Shown: positions 1 through 7,018 of the stretch, piece by piece
How positions within the stretch are numbered: the first letter of the stretch is position 1
Layout: the number at the start of each line of letters is the position of its first letter
Origin: Bacteroidota bacterium
GTDB taxonomy: Bacteria; Bacteroidota; Bacteroidia; Chitinophagales; LD1
Direction of reading: 5' to 3'
Assembly (NCBI GenBank): GCA_026391075.1
Contig: JAPLES010000029.1
Coordinates: forward strand, 11,275-50,543
DNA: 39,269 nt
Made by a program: the position numbers and the translations under genes
The notes under the pieces: generated by a model
The model's input: the letters and a program-made list of their open reading frames with translations, nothing else
What the model was told of the DNA's origin: nothing
Databases searched by the model: none

Positions 1-636
1 AGCTCCCGAAGAAACTTTGATGTTATAGCGTTCACCAACACGCGCAAGTGAATCACTATAGAGGGTAACATCTACTTGTAGTTTTTTTGTCTGTAGTTTT
101 ATGGCTTGGTATTGCTTTGACTTTGCATCTTTAGCGTGTTGCTTATTAATTTCATCTACTCTATGCACAATAGTATTAATGATATCTGCAGCAAGTTTTG
201 GATCGGTATCGTAAAGCGAAATTTGAATGGCATCGCGTTCTGTTTTTATGGCTTCGTATTTTTTTTCAAATTTTTTGCGCACCATCGTTCGCCAATAAGC
301 TTTGCTTTTGTCTATCTTATAATGCTCAGCAATGTGAAACGAATCAATCACATAATCAAGCACAGGATTTGAATTGGCAATAGTGAGTATGCGATTCACA
401 TCGGCCTTTCCTCCGAAGTATTCAATGTAAGTGGCAATTTCACCAAACAAAACTCCCCGGTCTGAAAGCGACATATTTTTTGGGTAGAAAGTAGAGTACG
501 AGAAGAACCATTCATCCATTACAAACACCGAAAATAAACTGGCACTTAATCCTGAAACAACGGTCAATACTAAGATGTGCTTCTTCCATTTAAGAAGTGT
601 TCGAACAGCGGCAAGTAAATTGAAATCTTTATCCAT
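1..636 (-). CDS. Wzz/chain-length-determinant-like protein, 3' end cut by window
   Basis: The reading frame is open from an ATG at 634-636 to the window edge, giving 212 codons without a stop, so the C-terminus is missing. The protein starts MDKDFNLLAAVRTLLKWKKH and then has one hydrophobic membrane segment at about residues 20-40. A long charged helical region follows, containing DPKLAADIIN, the type of motif found in the periplasmic domain of Wzz/GNVR polysaccharide co-polymerases. Such proteins sit in the inner membrane and set the length or export of surface polysaccharide. It lies 53 bp downstream of the flippase on the same strand, probably in one operon. Whether a C-terminal tyrosine kinase or second membrane helix exists cannot be seen. 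The family call is good; the exact role is inferred. Confidence 0.75.
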   Translation of the reverse strand, partial: MDKDFNLLAAVRTLLKWKKHILVLTVVSGLSASLFSVFVMDEWFFSYSTFYPKNMSLSDRGVLFGEIATYIEYFGGKADVNRILTIANSNPVLDYVIDSFHIAEHYKIDKSKAYWRTMVRKKFEKKYEAIKTERDAIQISLYDTDPKLAADIINTIVHRVDEINKQHAKDAKSKQYQAIKLQTKKLQVDVTLYSDSLARVGERYNIKVSSGA

Positions 637-689
637 GTTTATTTTTTGATTGATGTTTTTGCTTCGAAAGCGCGCTAAAGTAAAATAAT

Positions 690-2138
690 TTATGAAGCGG
701 CTTTTGTGCGGAGAATGGCAGTAAGTTTTGATATTGGAATGAGTTTAAACACAACGGCAATCAGCAAGCAACCTGCTATGGAAATCATAAACTCAGTCAT
801 CCATCCAACAGGAATTTTAAGTGCTGTAAAAATCACAACTACAGAACCAATGATAAAGCCGAAAATCTTAAACGCATCTGTTCGGTCATAGTTTAAATTA
901 AACTGACGATGCGCTGCAATAAAATGAATAAGCGCAGCTATCAATTGTGTAAGGAGTGTGGCATAGGTTGCTCCCAATGCTCCGTATGCAGGAATTAGAA
1001 AAAGATTTAAGCACACATTCAACAACATTCCTCCAACAGCAATACTGTTCAAAATTTTCAAACTTCCGTGAGCTGTAAGCAGTGTTCCGAAAATGTAAAC
1101 GCTACTCATAGGTACAAAAGTAATCATCAGCCATCCGAAAATTTCTGCCCAATAAGTTGTGGAATGCTGATAGAGCAAACTCATAATTTCGTTGCGGAAG
1201 AAGTAGCAATTGCCTGCCGCAATTATAGATAACACCAGCATCAGTTCAGAACTGAACTTTACTAATTCATTAATGTTTTCCTTTTTGCGAATCATAGATG
1301 CAAACAACGGCAACAATAAAGTAGCAAACAGAAATCCGAATTGATTAGCTGCATCGAGTAAGCGAAACGAAGCTGCGTAAATCCCCGCTTCATTTTTTCC
1401 ATCGGGCAACATGCGTTCAATCATTACTCCGTCAATGCGATAGTAAATTCCCATAAGCAAAGCAAGCAACGCGAAAGGCGCGCTCTTGAGTAAAATTTTT
1501 CGCGTGAGTTTTAGTTGCCAAATTTTTACGCGAACAACAACTCGTTTACCAACGATGAATGCTGCAACAAGCGCTGTAATAAACAGCGCAGCGGTTTGCG
1601 CATAAATGAAATGCATGATGCTGAACGAATCTTTAAACGCGGGGTAGTAAAGCAATGCAAGGCAAAATAGAATCGTAAGCAAACGGTCGAGAATCGAAAC
1701 AACAGAATCCGTTTTGAAAAGTTGAAGTGCGGCAATATTAGAACGGAAGTAAAGAATTGCTGAAAGCAGAATTTGATTCACTACCAACGCCAGCAACATT
1801 TTTAATTGCAACTCGTTGTAGCCGCTCCAGTAAGCAGATAAGAAAGTGAGCGAGAAATAAACTAAAGCGAGAAAAAATTTTATCACTACAAGATTCAAAA
1901 AGTATTCTCCTAAGCGTTTTGAGTTTCTTGAAACTGCACGATTATTAAAGTTGTTGATGCCGAAATCGAGAATGATATTGAAGAGGAAAGAATAGTTGAA
2001 CAGCGCAAAGTAAAGTCCGTAATCAACGGTGCCAATTTTGTTTTGAACCACGCGGTCAATACCAAAAATCCAAAATGGCTTAACTATCAGGTTAACCGCA
2101 AAAAGGAAAATAAGGTTGGTGGCAAATTTTTTCCGCAT
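690..2138 (-). CDS. Polysaccharide flippase (Wzx/MATE-like, MOP superfamily)
   Basis: This 482-residue protein is almost entirely hydrophobic, with about 12-14 predicted membrane helices. The N-terminal block (KPFWIFGIDRVVQNKIG, then YGLYFALFNYSFLFNIILDF) is typical of lipid-linked oligosaccharide flippases, in which the first helices are followed by a conserved G-x-Y segment. The length suits the family (about 420-500 residues). It would move undecaprenyl-linked sugar repeats across the inner membrane. It precedes the Wzz-like gene by 53 bp and is divergent from a GT4 glycosyltransferase that starts 38 bp away, which supports a surface-polysaccharide role. The substrate cannot be deduced from the sequence. 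Confidence 0.85.
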   Translation of the reverse strand: MRKKFATNLIFLFAVNLIVKPFWIFGIDRVVQNKIGTVDYGLYFALFNYSFLFNIILDFGINNFNNRAVSRNSKRLGEYFLNLVVIKFFLALVYFSLTFLSAYWSGYNELQLKMLLALVVNQILLSAILYFRSNIAALQLFKTDSVVSILDRLLTILFCLALLYYPAFKDSFSIMHFIYAQTAALFITALVAAFIVGKRVVVRVKIWQLKLTRKILLKSAPFALLALLMGIYYRIDGVMIERMLPDGKNEAGIYAASFRLLDAANQFGFLFATLLLPLFASMIRKKENINELVKFSSELMLVLSIIAAGNCYFFRNEIMSLLYQHSTTYWAEIFGWLMITFVPMSSVYIFGTLLTAHGSLKILNSIAVGGMLLNVCLNLFLIPAYGALGATYATLLTQLIAALIHFIAAHRQFNLNYDRTDAFKIFGFIIGSVVVIFTALKIPVGWMTEFMISIAGCLLIAVVFKLIPISKLTAILRTKAAS

Positions 2139-2154
2139 CGTGAACTACAACGGC

Positions 2155-2184
2155 TAAAAGTAATATTATTGTCGGGTGAGCAAA
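2155..2184 (-). promoter_or_regulatory. Candidate promoter of the flippase-wzz operon
   Basis: On the minus strand TTTG (2184-2181) is separated by 18 bp from TACTTTTA (2162-2155). The consensus of the Bacteroidota primary sigma factor is TTTG, about 19-21 bp, TAnnTTTG, so this matches except for the last base of the -7 box. The element overlaps the GTG start of the divergent glycosyltransferase, so the two promoters probably interfere with each other. Inferred from motif only. Confidence 0.35.
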
Positions 2185-3345
2185 CGCAAAGCAATAGCTG
2201 TGAACACGCGGTTTCTGATTAAAAATAAATTGGAAGGCATTGGCTTGTTTACTTATGAATCGCTCAAGCGAATTACAAAATCGCACCCGGAAATTGATTT
2301 CTATTTTTTGTTCGATAGAAAATTTGACCAAGAATTTATCTTCTCACAAAATGTTCATCCCGTTGTTCTATTTCCGCAGGCACGCCATCCTTTTCTTTGG
2401 TATTGGTGGTTCGAAATTTCAGTGGCTCGTTGGCTGAATAAAAACAAACCCGATTTGTTTTTGTCTACTGATGGTTATGGATGCTTGAATAGCAACGTTT
2501 CTCAAGTCCTCGTTATTCACGACATAGCGTTCGAACATTTTCCGGAACACGTATCGTTCCTTGCCAGAAAATACTATCAATATTTTATGCCACGCTTTGC
2601 TGCAAAAGCAAATCGCATTGCCACTGTTTCTTCATTTTCGAAACAGGATATTGTTTCGCATTACCATGTCTCAGCGGAGAAAATTGATGTGGTTTATAAC
2701 GGAGCAAAAGAAGTTTACAAACCGGCTACGGATGCGCTAAAAATTTCTGTGAAACAGAAGTATGCCGAGGGCAAAAACTATTTTGTTTACGTTGGTTCCA
2801 TTCATCCGCGCAAAAATGTGAAGCGGTTGTTGTTGGCGTTCGAGCAATTCAAACAAGCCACTAATTCTGATTTCAAACTTTTAATAGTTGGAAGAAAAGC
2901 ATGGAACTTTACCGATGTGAATGAAGCGTACTCTAAAATGAAATTTAAGGAAGACGTGAAATTCATCGGACACATTCCACCAAATGAATTGGGAGAAATT
3001 GTAGCAAGTGCTTTTGCCATGGTTTATGTTTCTCTCTTCGAAGGTTTTGGAATTCCTATTGTGGAAGCTATGAGTTGCGAAGTGCCGGTGATTGCTTCGA
3101 ATATCTCTTCAATGCCCGAAGCTGCCGGTGATGCAGCTTTGTTGGTGAATCCGAATTCAATAGAAGAAATTTCTTCTGCCATGAAAAAAATGGTGGAAGA
3201 TTCTGCGCTTCGAAGTTCGCTGATAGAAAAGGGAAAAATTCAAATTAAAAAATTCAATTGGGATTTAACTGCTAAAATACTTTGGAGCAGTTGCGAAGGT
3301 TGTCTGCACCAAAGATCGGACAAACAAATTCTAGACGGAGGGTGA
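2176..3345 (+). CDS. Glycosyltransferase family 4 protein
   Basis: A 389-residue GT-B glycosyltransferase starting at GTG (2176). The N-terminal acceptor domain contains VLVIHDIAFEHFPE (111-124) and IATVSSFSKQDI (148-159), then YVGSIHPRKNV (205-215) opens the donor domain. The nucleotide-sugar site shows the GT4 EX7E motif, E289-GFGIPIV-E297. The C-terminus PVIASNISSMPEAAGDAA is also typical. It transfers a sugar to a growing lipid-linked or polysaccharide acceptor at the cytoplasmic membrane face; donor and linkage are unknown. It is divergent from the flippase. The last 14 residues (from about 376) are encoded by a degenerate copy of the intergenic repeat at 3302-3321, so the tail is probably recently acquired and non-functional. 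Confidence 0.88.
   Translation: MSKRKAIAVNTRFLIKNKLEGIGLFTYESLKRITKSHPEIDFYFLFDRKFDQEFIFSQNVHPVVLFPQARHPFLWYWWFEISVARWLNKNKPDLFLSTDGYGCLNSNVSQVLVIHDIAFEHFPEHVSFLARKYYQYFMPRFAAKANRIATVSSFSKQDIVSHYHVSAEKIDVVYNGAKEVYKPATDALKISVKQKYAEGKNYFVYVGSIHPRKNVKRLLLAFEQFKQATNSDFKLLIVGRKAWNFTDVNEAYSKMKFKEDVKFIGHIPPNELGEIVASAFAMVYVSLFEGFGIPIVEAMSCEVPVIASNISSMPEAAGDAALLVNPNSIEEISSAMKKMVEDSALRSSLIEKGKIQIKKFNWDLTAKILWSSCEGCLHQRSDKQILDGG
3302..3321 (+). repeat. Degenerate arm copy of the 3351-3408 palindrome
   Basis: The 20 bases here match the left arm at 3351-3370 at 17 of 20 positions (shared core GTCTGCACCAAAG). They lie inside the 3' end of the glycosyltransferase reading frame and encode its unusual tail. 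This makes three related arm sequences within 110 bp. Confidence 0.7.
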
Positions 3346-3350
3346 ACATA

Positions 3351-3408
3351 GTCTGCACCAAAGGTCAGGCGGTTGACTTTAAAAAAATGCCTGACCTTCG
3401 GTGCAGAC
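3351..3408. repeat. Palindromic intergenic repeat (REP-like)
   Basis: Left arm 3351-3370 starts GTCTGCACCAAAGG and ends TCAGGC. Right arm 3389-3408 is its reverse complement except for one base (19 of 20 pairs). The 18-base loop is A-rich. The transcript would form a long stable hairpin between the glycosyltransferase and the DinB-like gene. It resembles a terminator or a REP-type mobile palindrome, and lacks a clear trailing T-run on the plus strand. Confidence 0.8.
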
Positions 3409-3420
3409 AAAAACAATAAC

Positions 3421-3972
3421 ATGCGAAAATCAAAGGATGAAATCATTAACGAATTGAAAGAAAGTTTCGATTCGCTTATTACTGCTTCGGCTGCGGTCAG
3501 CAATGAAATGTTCAATGTTTCGAAAGAAAATAGATGGACAACGGCTGAAAATATTTCACACTTGGTTAGCGCAACAAAAATGACGACCATGGCTTTTGTG
3601 CTGCCTAAGTTCCTTCCCGTTTTGTTGTATGGAAGACCAGGACATGCTTCGCATAGTTATTTGAAAATAGTAGAGAACTATGAAAAGAAATTGGAAGGCG
3701 GTGCAAAGGCAACCGGAGTTTATGTGCCGAAGAAAACTAACTACGAAAAAGAAAAGCTGAATAATAAACTACAAGCAGAAGGTGAAAAACTAATTCGTGC
3801 TATTGTAGAAAAATGGAACGATGAGCAACTCGACCATTATCAAATTTCACATCCTATTTTAGGATTGCTTACTGTTCGTGAACTCGCGTACTTCACTATT
3901 CATCACAACGCTCATCACCTAGAAACTATAAAGAAGTATTACCTGGCTTCAGTAGGTTCAAACCAAACTTAG
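3421..3972 (+). CDS. DinB-like superfamily protein
   Basis: A 183-residue protein beginning MRKSKDEIINELKESFDSL. I chose the ATG at 3421; the frame is open further upstream to a TTG at 3373, but that extension would translate the loop and right arm of the palindrome. The protein looks like a four-helix DinB/YfiT-type fold: a tryptophan-containing WTTAENISHLV segment with His47 and a C-terminal HHNAHHLETI with His162/His166, the usual positions of the three metal-binding histidines. DinB-like proteins include thiol-dependent transferases and many uncharacterised stress proteins, so the reaction is not predictable. The 3' end overlaps the convergent hutH by 15 bp. Confidence 0.7.
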   Translation: MRKSKDEIINELKESFDSLITASAAVSNEMFNVSKENRWTTAENISHLVSATKMTTMAFVLPKFLPVLLYGRPGHASHSYLKIVENYEKKLEGGAKATGVYVPKKTNYEKEKLNNKLQAEGEKLIRAIVEKWNDEQLDHYQISHPILGLLTVRELAYFTIHHNAHHLETIKKYYLASVGSNQT

Positions 3973-5448
3973 TCCACGCATAAAATCTACCGTCACCTGA
4001 ATGTCATCATAAATGATTCTGTCTTTGTCATAGAACGGAACAATTTTGCGGTAGTCAGATTTTATTTTTTCAATCAACGGAGAACTCTTCAATGGCTTAC
4101 GGAAATCAAGCGCCTGCATAGCCGTCATAAATTCGATGGCTAAAACTTTTTCAATGTTGTAAACAATCTTGTAAGTTTTTACCGCGGCATTAGCGCCCAT
4201 GCTCACATGGTCTTCCTGTCCATCGCTCGAAGTAATTGTGTCAACACTCGCGGGAGTTGCCAATTGTTTATTCATAGAAACAATTGCTGCAGCGGTGTAT
4301 TGCGGAATCATCAAGCCCGAATTCAATCCCGAATCATTCACCAAAAATTTCGGAAGATTTCGTTTGCCCGAAATCAATTGAAACGTTCTTCGTTCAGAAA
4401 TACTGGCGAGTTCGCTCATCGCAATTCCCAAATAATCCAAGCCTATTGCCAACGGCTCACCGTGAAAATTTCCACCGCTGAGAATTAAATTTTCTTCTTC
4501 AAAAATCAACGGGTTATCGGTAACCGCATTTATTTCCCTTTCAAAAACATCGCGCACTTGTGCTATGGCATATTTCACAGCTCCATGTACTTGCGGCACA
4601 CAACGAAACGAATACGGGTCCTGAACGTTTTCTTTTTGCTCTTTAGCTATTTCACTTCCTTCTAAAAATTTCAAAACGTTTTGTGCGCTTTCAATTTGCC
4701 CTTGATGATTTCTTACTTTTTGAATAGCCGGATGAAACGGATTTGTTTGTGCATCAAAAGCATCTACCGAAATAGCCGCTGTAAAGTCAGCTAATTTTTC
4801 AACGCGTTCTGCTTCCATAAGGGAGTAACATCCCCAAGCACTCATAAATTGAGTTCCGTTTAATAATGCCAATCCTTCCTTAGCCTTTAATTTTATTGGA
4901 GAAATATTTTTCTCCTTCAACACATCAGCTGCATTTCTCTTTTCGCCTTTATAACGAACAGTTCCTTTACCAATAAGCGGAAGTGTAAGGTGAGCCAAAG
5001 GGGCTAAATCGCCACTGGCACCAAGCGAACCTACTTCCCAAATGATGGGAAAGATTTCTGCGTTGAATAACTCTGCAATTTTTTCAACTGTTTCAACCGT
5101 TACTCCTGAATGCCCTTGTGCCAGTCCTTTTATTTTTAGAAGCAACATCAGTTTTACCACTTCATTTTTCACTTCATCGCCCATGCCGCAGGCATGGCTC
5201 ATCACTAAATTTTCCTGTAGTTGTTCGAGTTGGTCAGGAGCAATTTCAACATCGCACAACGCGCCAAAGCCGGTATTGATGCCGTAATGTTTTGCTCCGG
5301 GTTCAGCAATTTTTCTCTCTAAATATTTGCGACACGAATCAATCTTTTTTTTCGATTCATCACTCAGTTCAATTTGATTCCCATCGGCAATAAAATTACG
5401 AAGGTCATCTAAACTGATAGGTTGGTTGCTAATGGTAAATGTGCTCAT
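3958..5448 (-). CDS. hutH: Histidine ammonia-lyase
   Basis: A 496-residue aromatic amino-acid lyase, converting L-histidine to trans-urocanate and ammonia in the cytoplasm, the first step of histidine degradation. The MIO prosthetic-group tripeptide Ala144-Ser145-Gly146 lies in GSLGASGDLAPLAH. The catalytic tyrosine is in YGINTGFG (Tyr55). The selectivity loop reads LVMSHACG (His85), as in histidine lyases, and not the His-His or Phe-Leu pairs of tyrosine/phenylalanine lyases. Length is normal. No hutU, hutI or hutG is nearby, so the gene stands alone here. A TACATTTG box (5477-5470 on the minus strand) 21 bp upstream of the ATG is a candidate -7 element. Confidence 0.9.
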   Translation of the reverse strand: MSTFTISNQPISLDDLRNFIADGNQIELSDESKKKIDSCRKYLERKIAEPGAKHYGINTGFGALCDVEIAPDQLEQLQENLVMSHACGMGDEVKNEVVKLMLLLKIKGLAQGHSGVTVETVEKIAELFNAEIFPIIWEVGSLGASGDLAPLAHLTLPLIGKGTVRYKGEKRNAADVLKEKNISPIKLKAKEGLALLNGTQFMSAWGCYSLMEAERVEKLADFTAAISVDAFDAQTNPFHPAIQKVRNHQGQIESAQNVLKFLEGSEIAKEQKENVQDPYSFRCVPQVHGAVKYAIAQVRDVFEREINAVTDNPLIFEEENLILSGGNFHGEPLAIGLDYLGIAMSELASISERRTFQLISGKRNLPKFLVNDSGLNSGLMIPQYTAAAIVSMNKQLATPASVDTITSSDGQEDHVSMGANAAVKTYKIVYNIEKVLAIEFMTAMQALDFRKPLKSSPLIEKIKSDYRKIVPFYDKDRIIYDDIQVTVDFMRGLSLV

Positions 5449-5469
5449 ACAGCGTTAAGTAGTATGCGC

Positions 5470-5477
5470 CAAATGTA
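5470..5477 (-). promoter_or_regulatory. Candidate -7 box of hutH
   Basis: TACATTTG on the minus strand fits the Bacteroidota TAnnTTTG -7 consensus. No good TTTG -33 element lies 19-21 bp upstream, so support is partial. The rest of 5449-5607 shows nothing else that I can identify. Confidence 0.35.
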
Positions 5478-5607
5478 TTTCTTCTTTGAAATATTACTGC
5501 ACGAGCGCTGAAAGCTAATTTGTGAATGACTAATCAAGAAAAAATTTGGCCCCGGCAGCATCATCGGTTCGATCTATTAGGAATTGGGATTACGCGTAAG
5601 TAATTTG

Positions 5608-6975
5608 CTAAAACGAAGTTCCTAACTTTAAATAAAGTCCGGCACCGTAGTAATGGTTAGGAGCACACAAACCAATTAGATTAGGTGTGCCAATAGAAAA
5701 ATCAAAATGTTTCCAGCATTTGACTAATTCAAAACCAAGATTGAATTTACTGTAACCACCGCCACCTGCACTTACACTCACCAGTAAATCTTTCTGAATA
5801 AAATAATTGGCTTTCACAAAACCATACACAAAATATTTTGGCAGATAACGGTACTGTAAACCAAAACTCAACACCAATTTATCGTGCAATAAAGGTTTTG
5901 AAAAAACCACGTTCACACTAAACGGCATAAACAGTGAATAAGAATTAGTTGATTTAGTGGGAAGATAAGAACGCACCGCGCTGTCTAATTTTAGCGTGTC
6001 GAATGTTTGGCTACTAAACGTAGTTAAGTCGGGCAAAACAAAACCCGCAAAATGAGCACTCTTTACGGCAGAATAATTCACCGGATTTTTTCGGTAAAAA
6101 GTATAACCAATGTCAGCCACATCTAAACTCAACTTCCATTTATTTTTATTCATAAAAGCAATATGGAAATCGCCCGAGCCGCCTATGCCGTTTAATTGAC
6201 CAAATTTGGTAGCTCCTTCTTTTGCCGTATTGAAAGTGAGATCATAATTGAAATCTAAATATTCGCCATCCACTGCAGTATAAATGCTGCTATGCCCTGT
6301 TCGAATTTCCTGCTGATTAAACACTTGCAAAAACGAAAGCCCTAAGCCCACATCCATTTGATAATTGCCGTAATCAAATTTCTTTTTTACACCTGCCGAT
6401 ACCTGATTATACAAGTAGTTATAGAACCGAATATTGCTCAGGTCGGCACTGTCACCTTCAAAACGGGCGTTGCCATAAAACGCTAACTCAAAAGCTTCTT
6501 TACCGGCACTCAACTCACGCATTTGCCTATGATTGAAAGTGAAAAAGAAACTGCAATCCAATCTTTTTACATAATGCCGAAGAGTGTAACCTGTTTTCAA
6601 TTGGTCTTCAAAACGAAGGCGGTCGTTAATTCTTCCATCAATTCTATCAATCAGTCCTCGTGTAATATTTTGTTTGAACAACAATCCGAAAACCAAACCT
6701 GCCGGCATTTCTTTAGAGTTGGCAGCGTAATCTAAACACACTGTGCTTCTCCAGGTGGCACTATCTCTTAAATCTTCATTAAAAAAATAATTGATGCCCG
6801 AATTAGTGTAGTTATAAAGGCGCGAGTTGTTTTCGTTGGTCGAAAATTTTATCTTTTTTCCCTTTACCACTTCGGTGGAATCAGCAGCACTTAGCATAAA
6901 CGTTAAGCACATGAAAAAGAAAAGGGCAACAATATTTTTTGTGAAATGCAATGGTCTAAGGAGATGTCTATTCAT
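5608..6975 (-). CDS. Outer-membrane beta-barrel protein, DUF5723-like
   Basis: A 455-residue protein with a signal peptide (hydrophobic VALFFFMCLTFMLSA at about 16-30). The rest alternates polar and hydrophobic residues in strands rich in Tyr, Phe and Gly, and ends YGAGLYLKLGTSF, a terminal Phe typical of barrels inserted by the BAM complex. The segment LDFNYDLTFN and the overall layout recall the Bacteroidota DUF5723 family, recognised from memory. It probably sits in the outer membrane; the function is unknown. It is 43 bp downstream of a large lipoprotein gene on the same strand, so the two are likely co-transcribed and may form a surface complex. Confidence 0.65.
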   Translation of the reverse strand: MNRHLLRPLHFTKNIVALFFFMCLTFMLSAADSTEVVKGKKIKFSTNENNSRLYNYTNSGINYFFNEDLRDSATWRSTVCLDYAANSKEMPAGLVFGLLFKQNITRGLIDRIDGRINDRLRFEDQLKTGYTLRHYVKRLDCSFFFTFNHRQMRELSAGKEAFELAFYGNARFEGDSADLSNIRFYNYLYNQVSAGVKKKFDYGNYQMDVGLGLSFLQVFNQQEIRTGHSSIYTAVDGEYLDFNYDLTFNTAKEGATKFGQLNGIGGSGDFHIAFMNKNKWKLSLDVADIGYTFYRKNPVNYSAVKSAHFAGFVLPDLTTFSSQTFDTLKLDSAVRSYLPTKSTNSYSLFMPFSVNVVFSKPLLHDKLVLSFGLQYRYLPKYFVYGFVKANYFIQKDLLVSVSAGGGGYSKFNLGFELVKCWKHFDFSIGTPNLIGLCAPNHYYGAGLYLKLGTSF

Positions 6976-7018
6976 AATTCTTGCTTCGTGTTTCTAATTC
7001 AAATTAATTTTTGTGCAT

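Noticed and set aside
136-383. Plus-strand short frames near the window start
   Set aside because: Antisense to the Wzz-like gene, whose frame is open and family-consistent.
3373-3420. 48-bp 5' extension of the DinB-like gene with a TTG start
   Set aside because: It would translate the palindrome loop and right arm; the ATG at 3421 gives a normal DinB-like N-terminus.
3240-3590. 116-codon minus-strand frame
   Set aside because: Antisense to the end of the glycosyltransferase, the palindrome and the DinB-like gene; no protein features.
3958-5448. Phenylalanine or tyrosine ammonia-lyase instead of HutH
   Set aside because: The selectivity loop reads Ser-His, as in histidine lyases.
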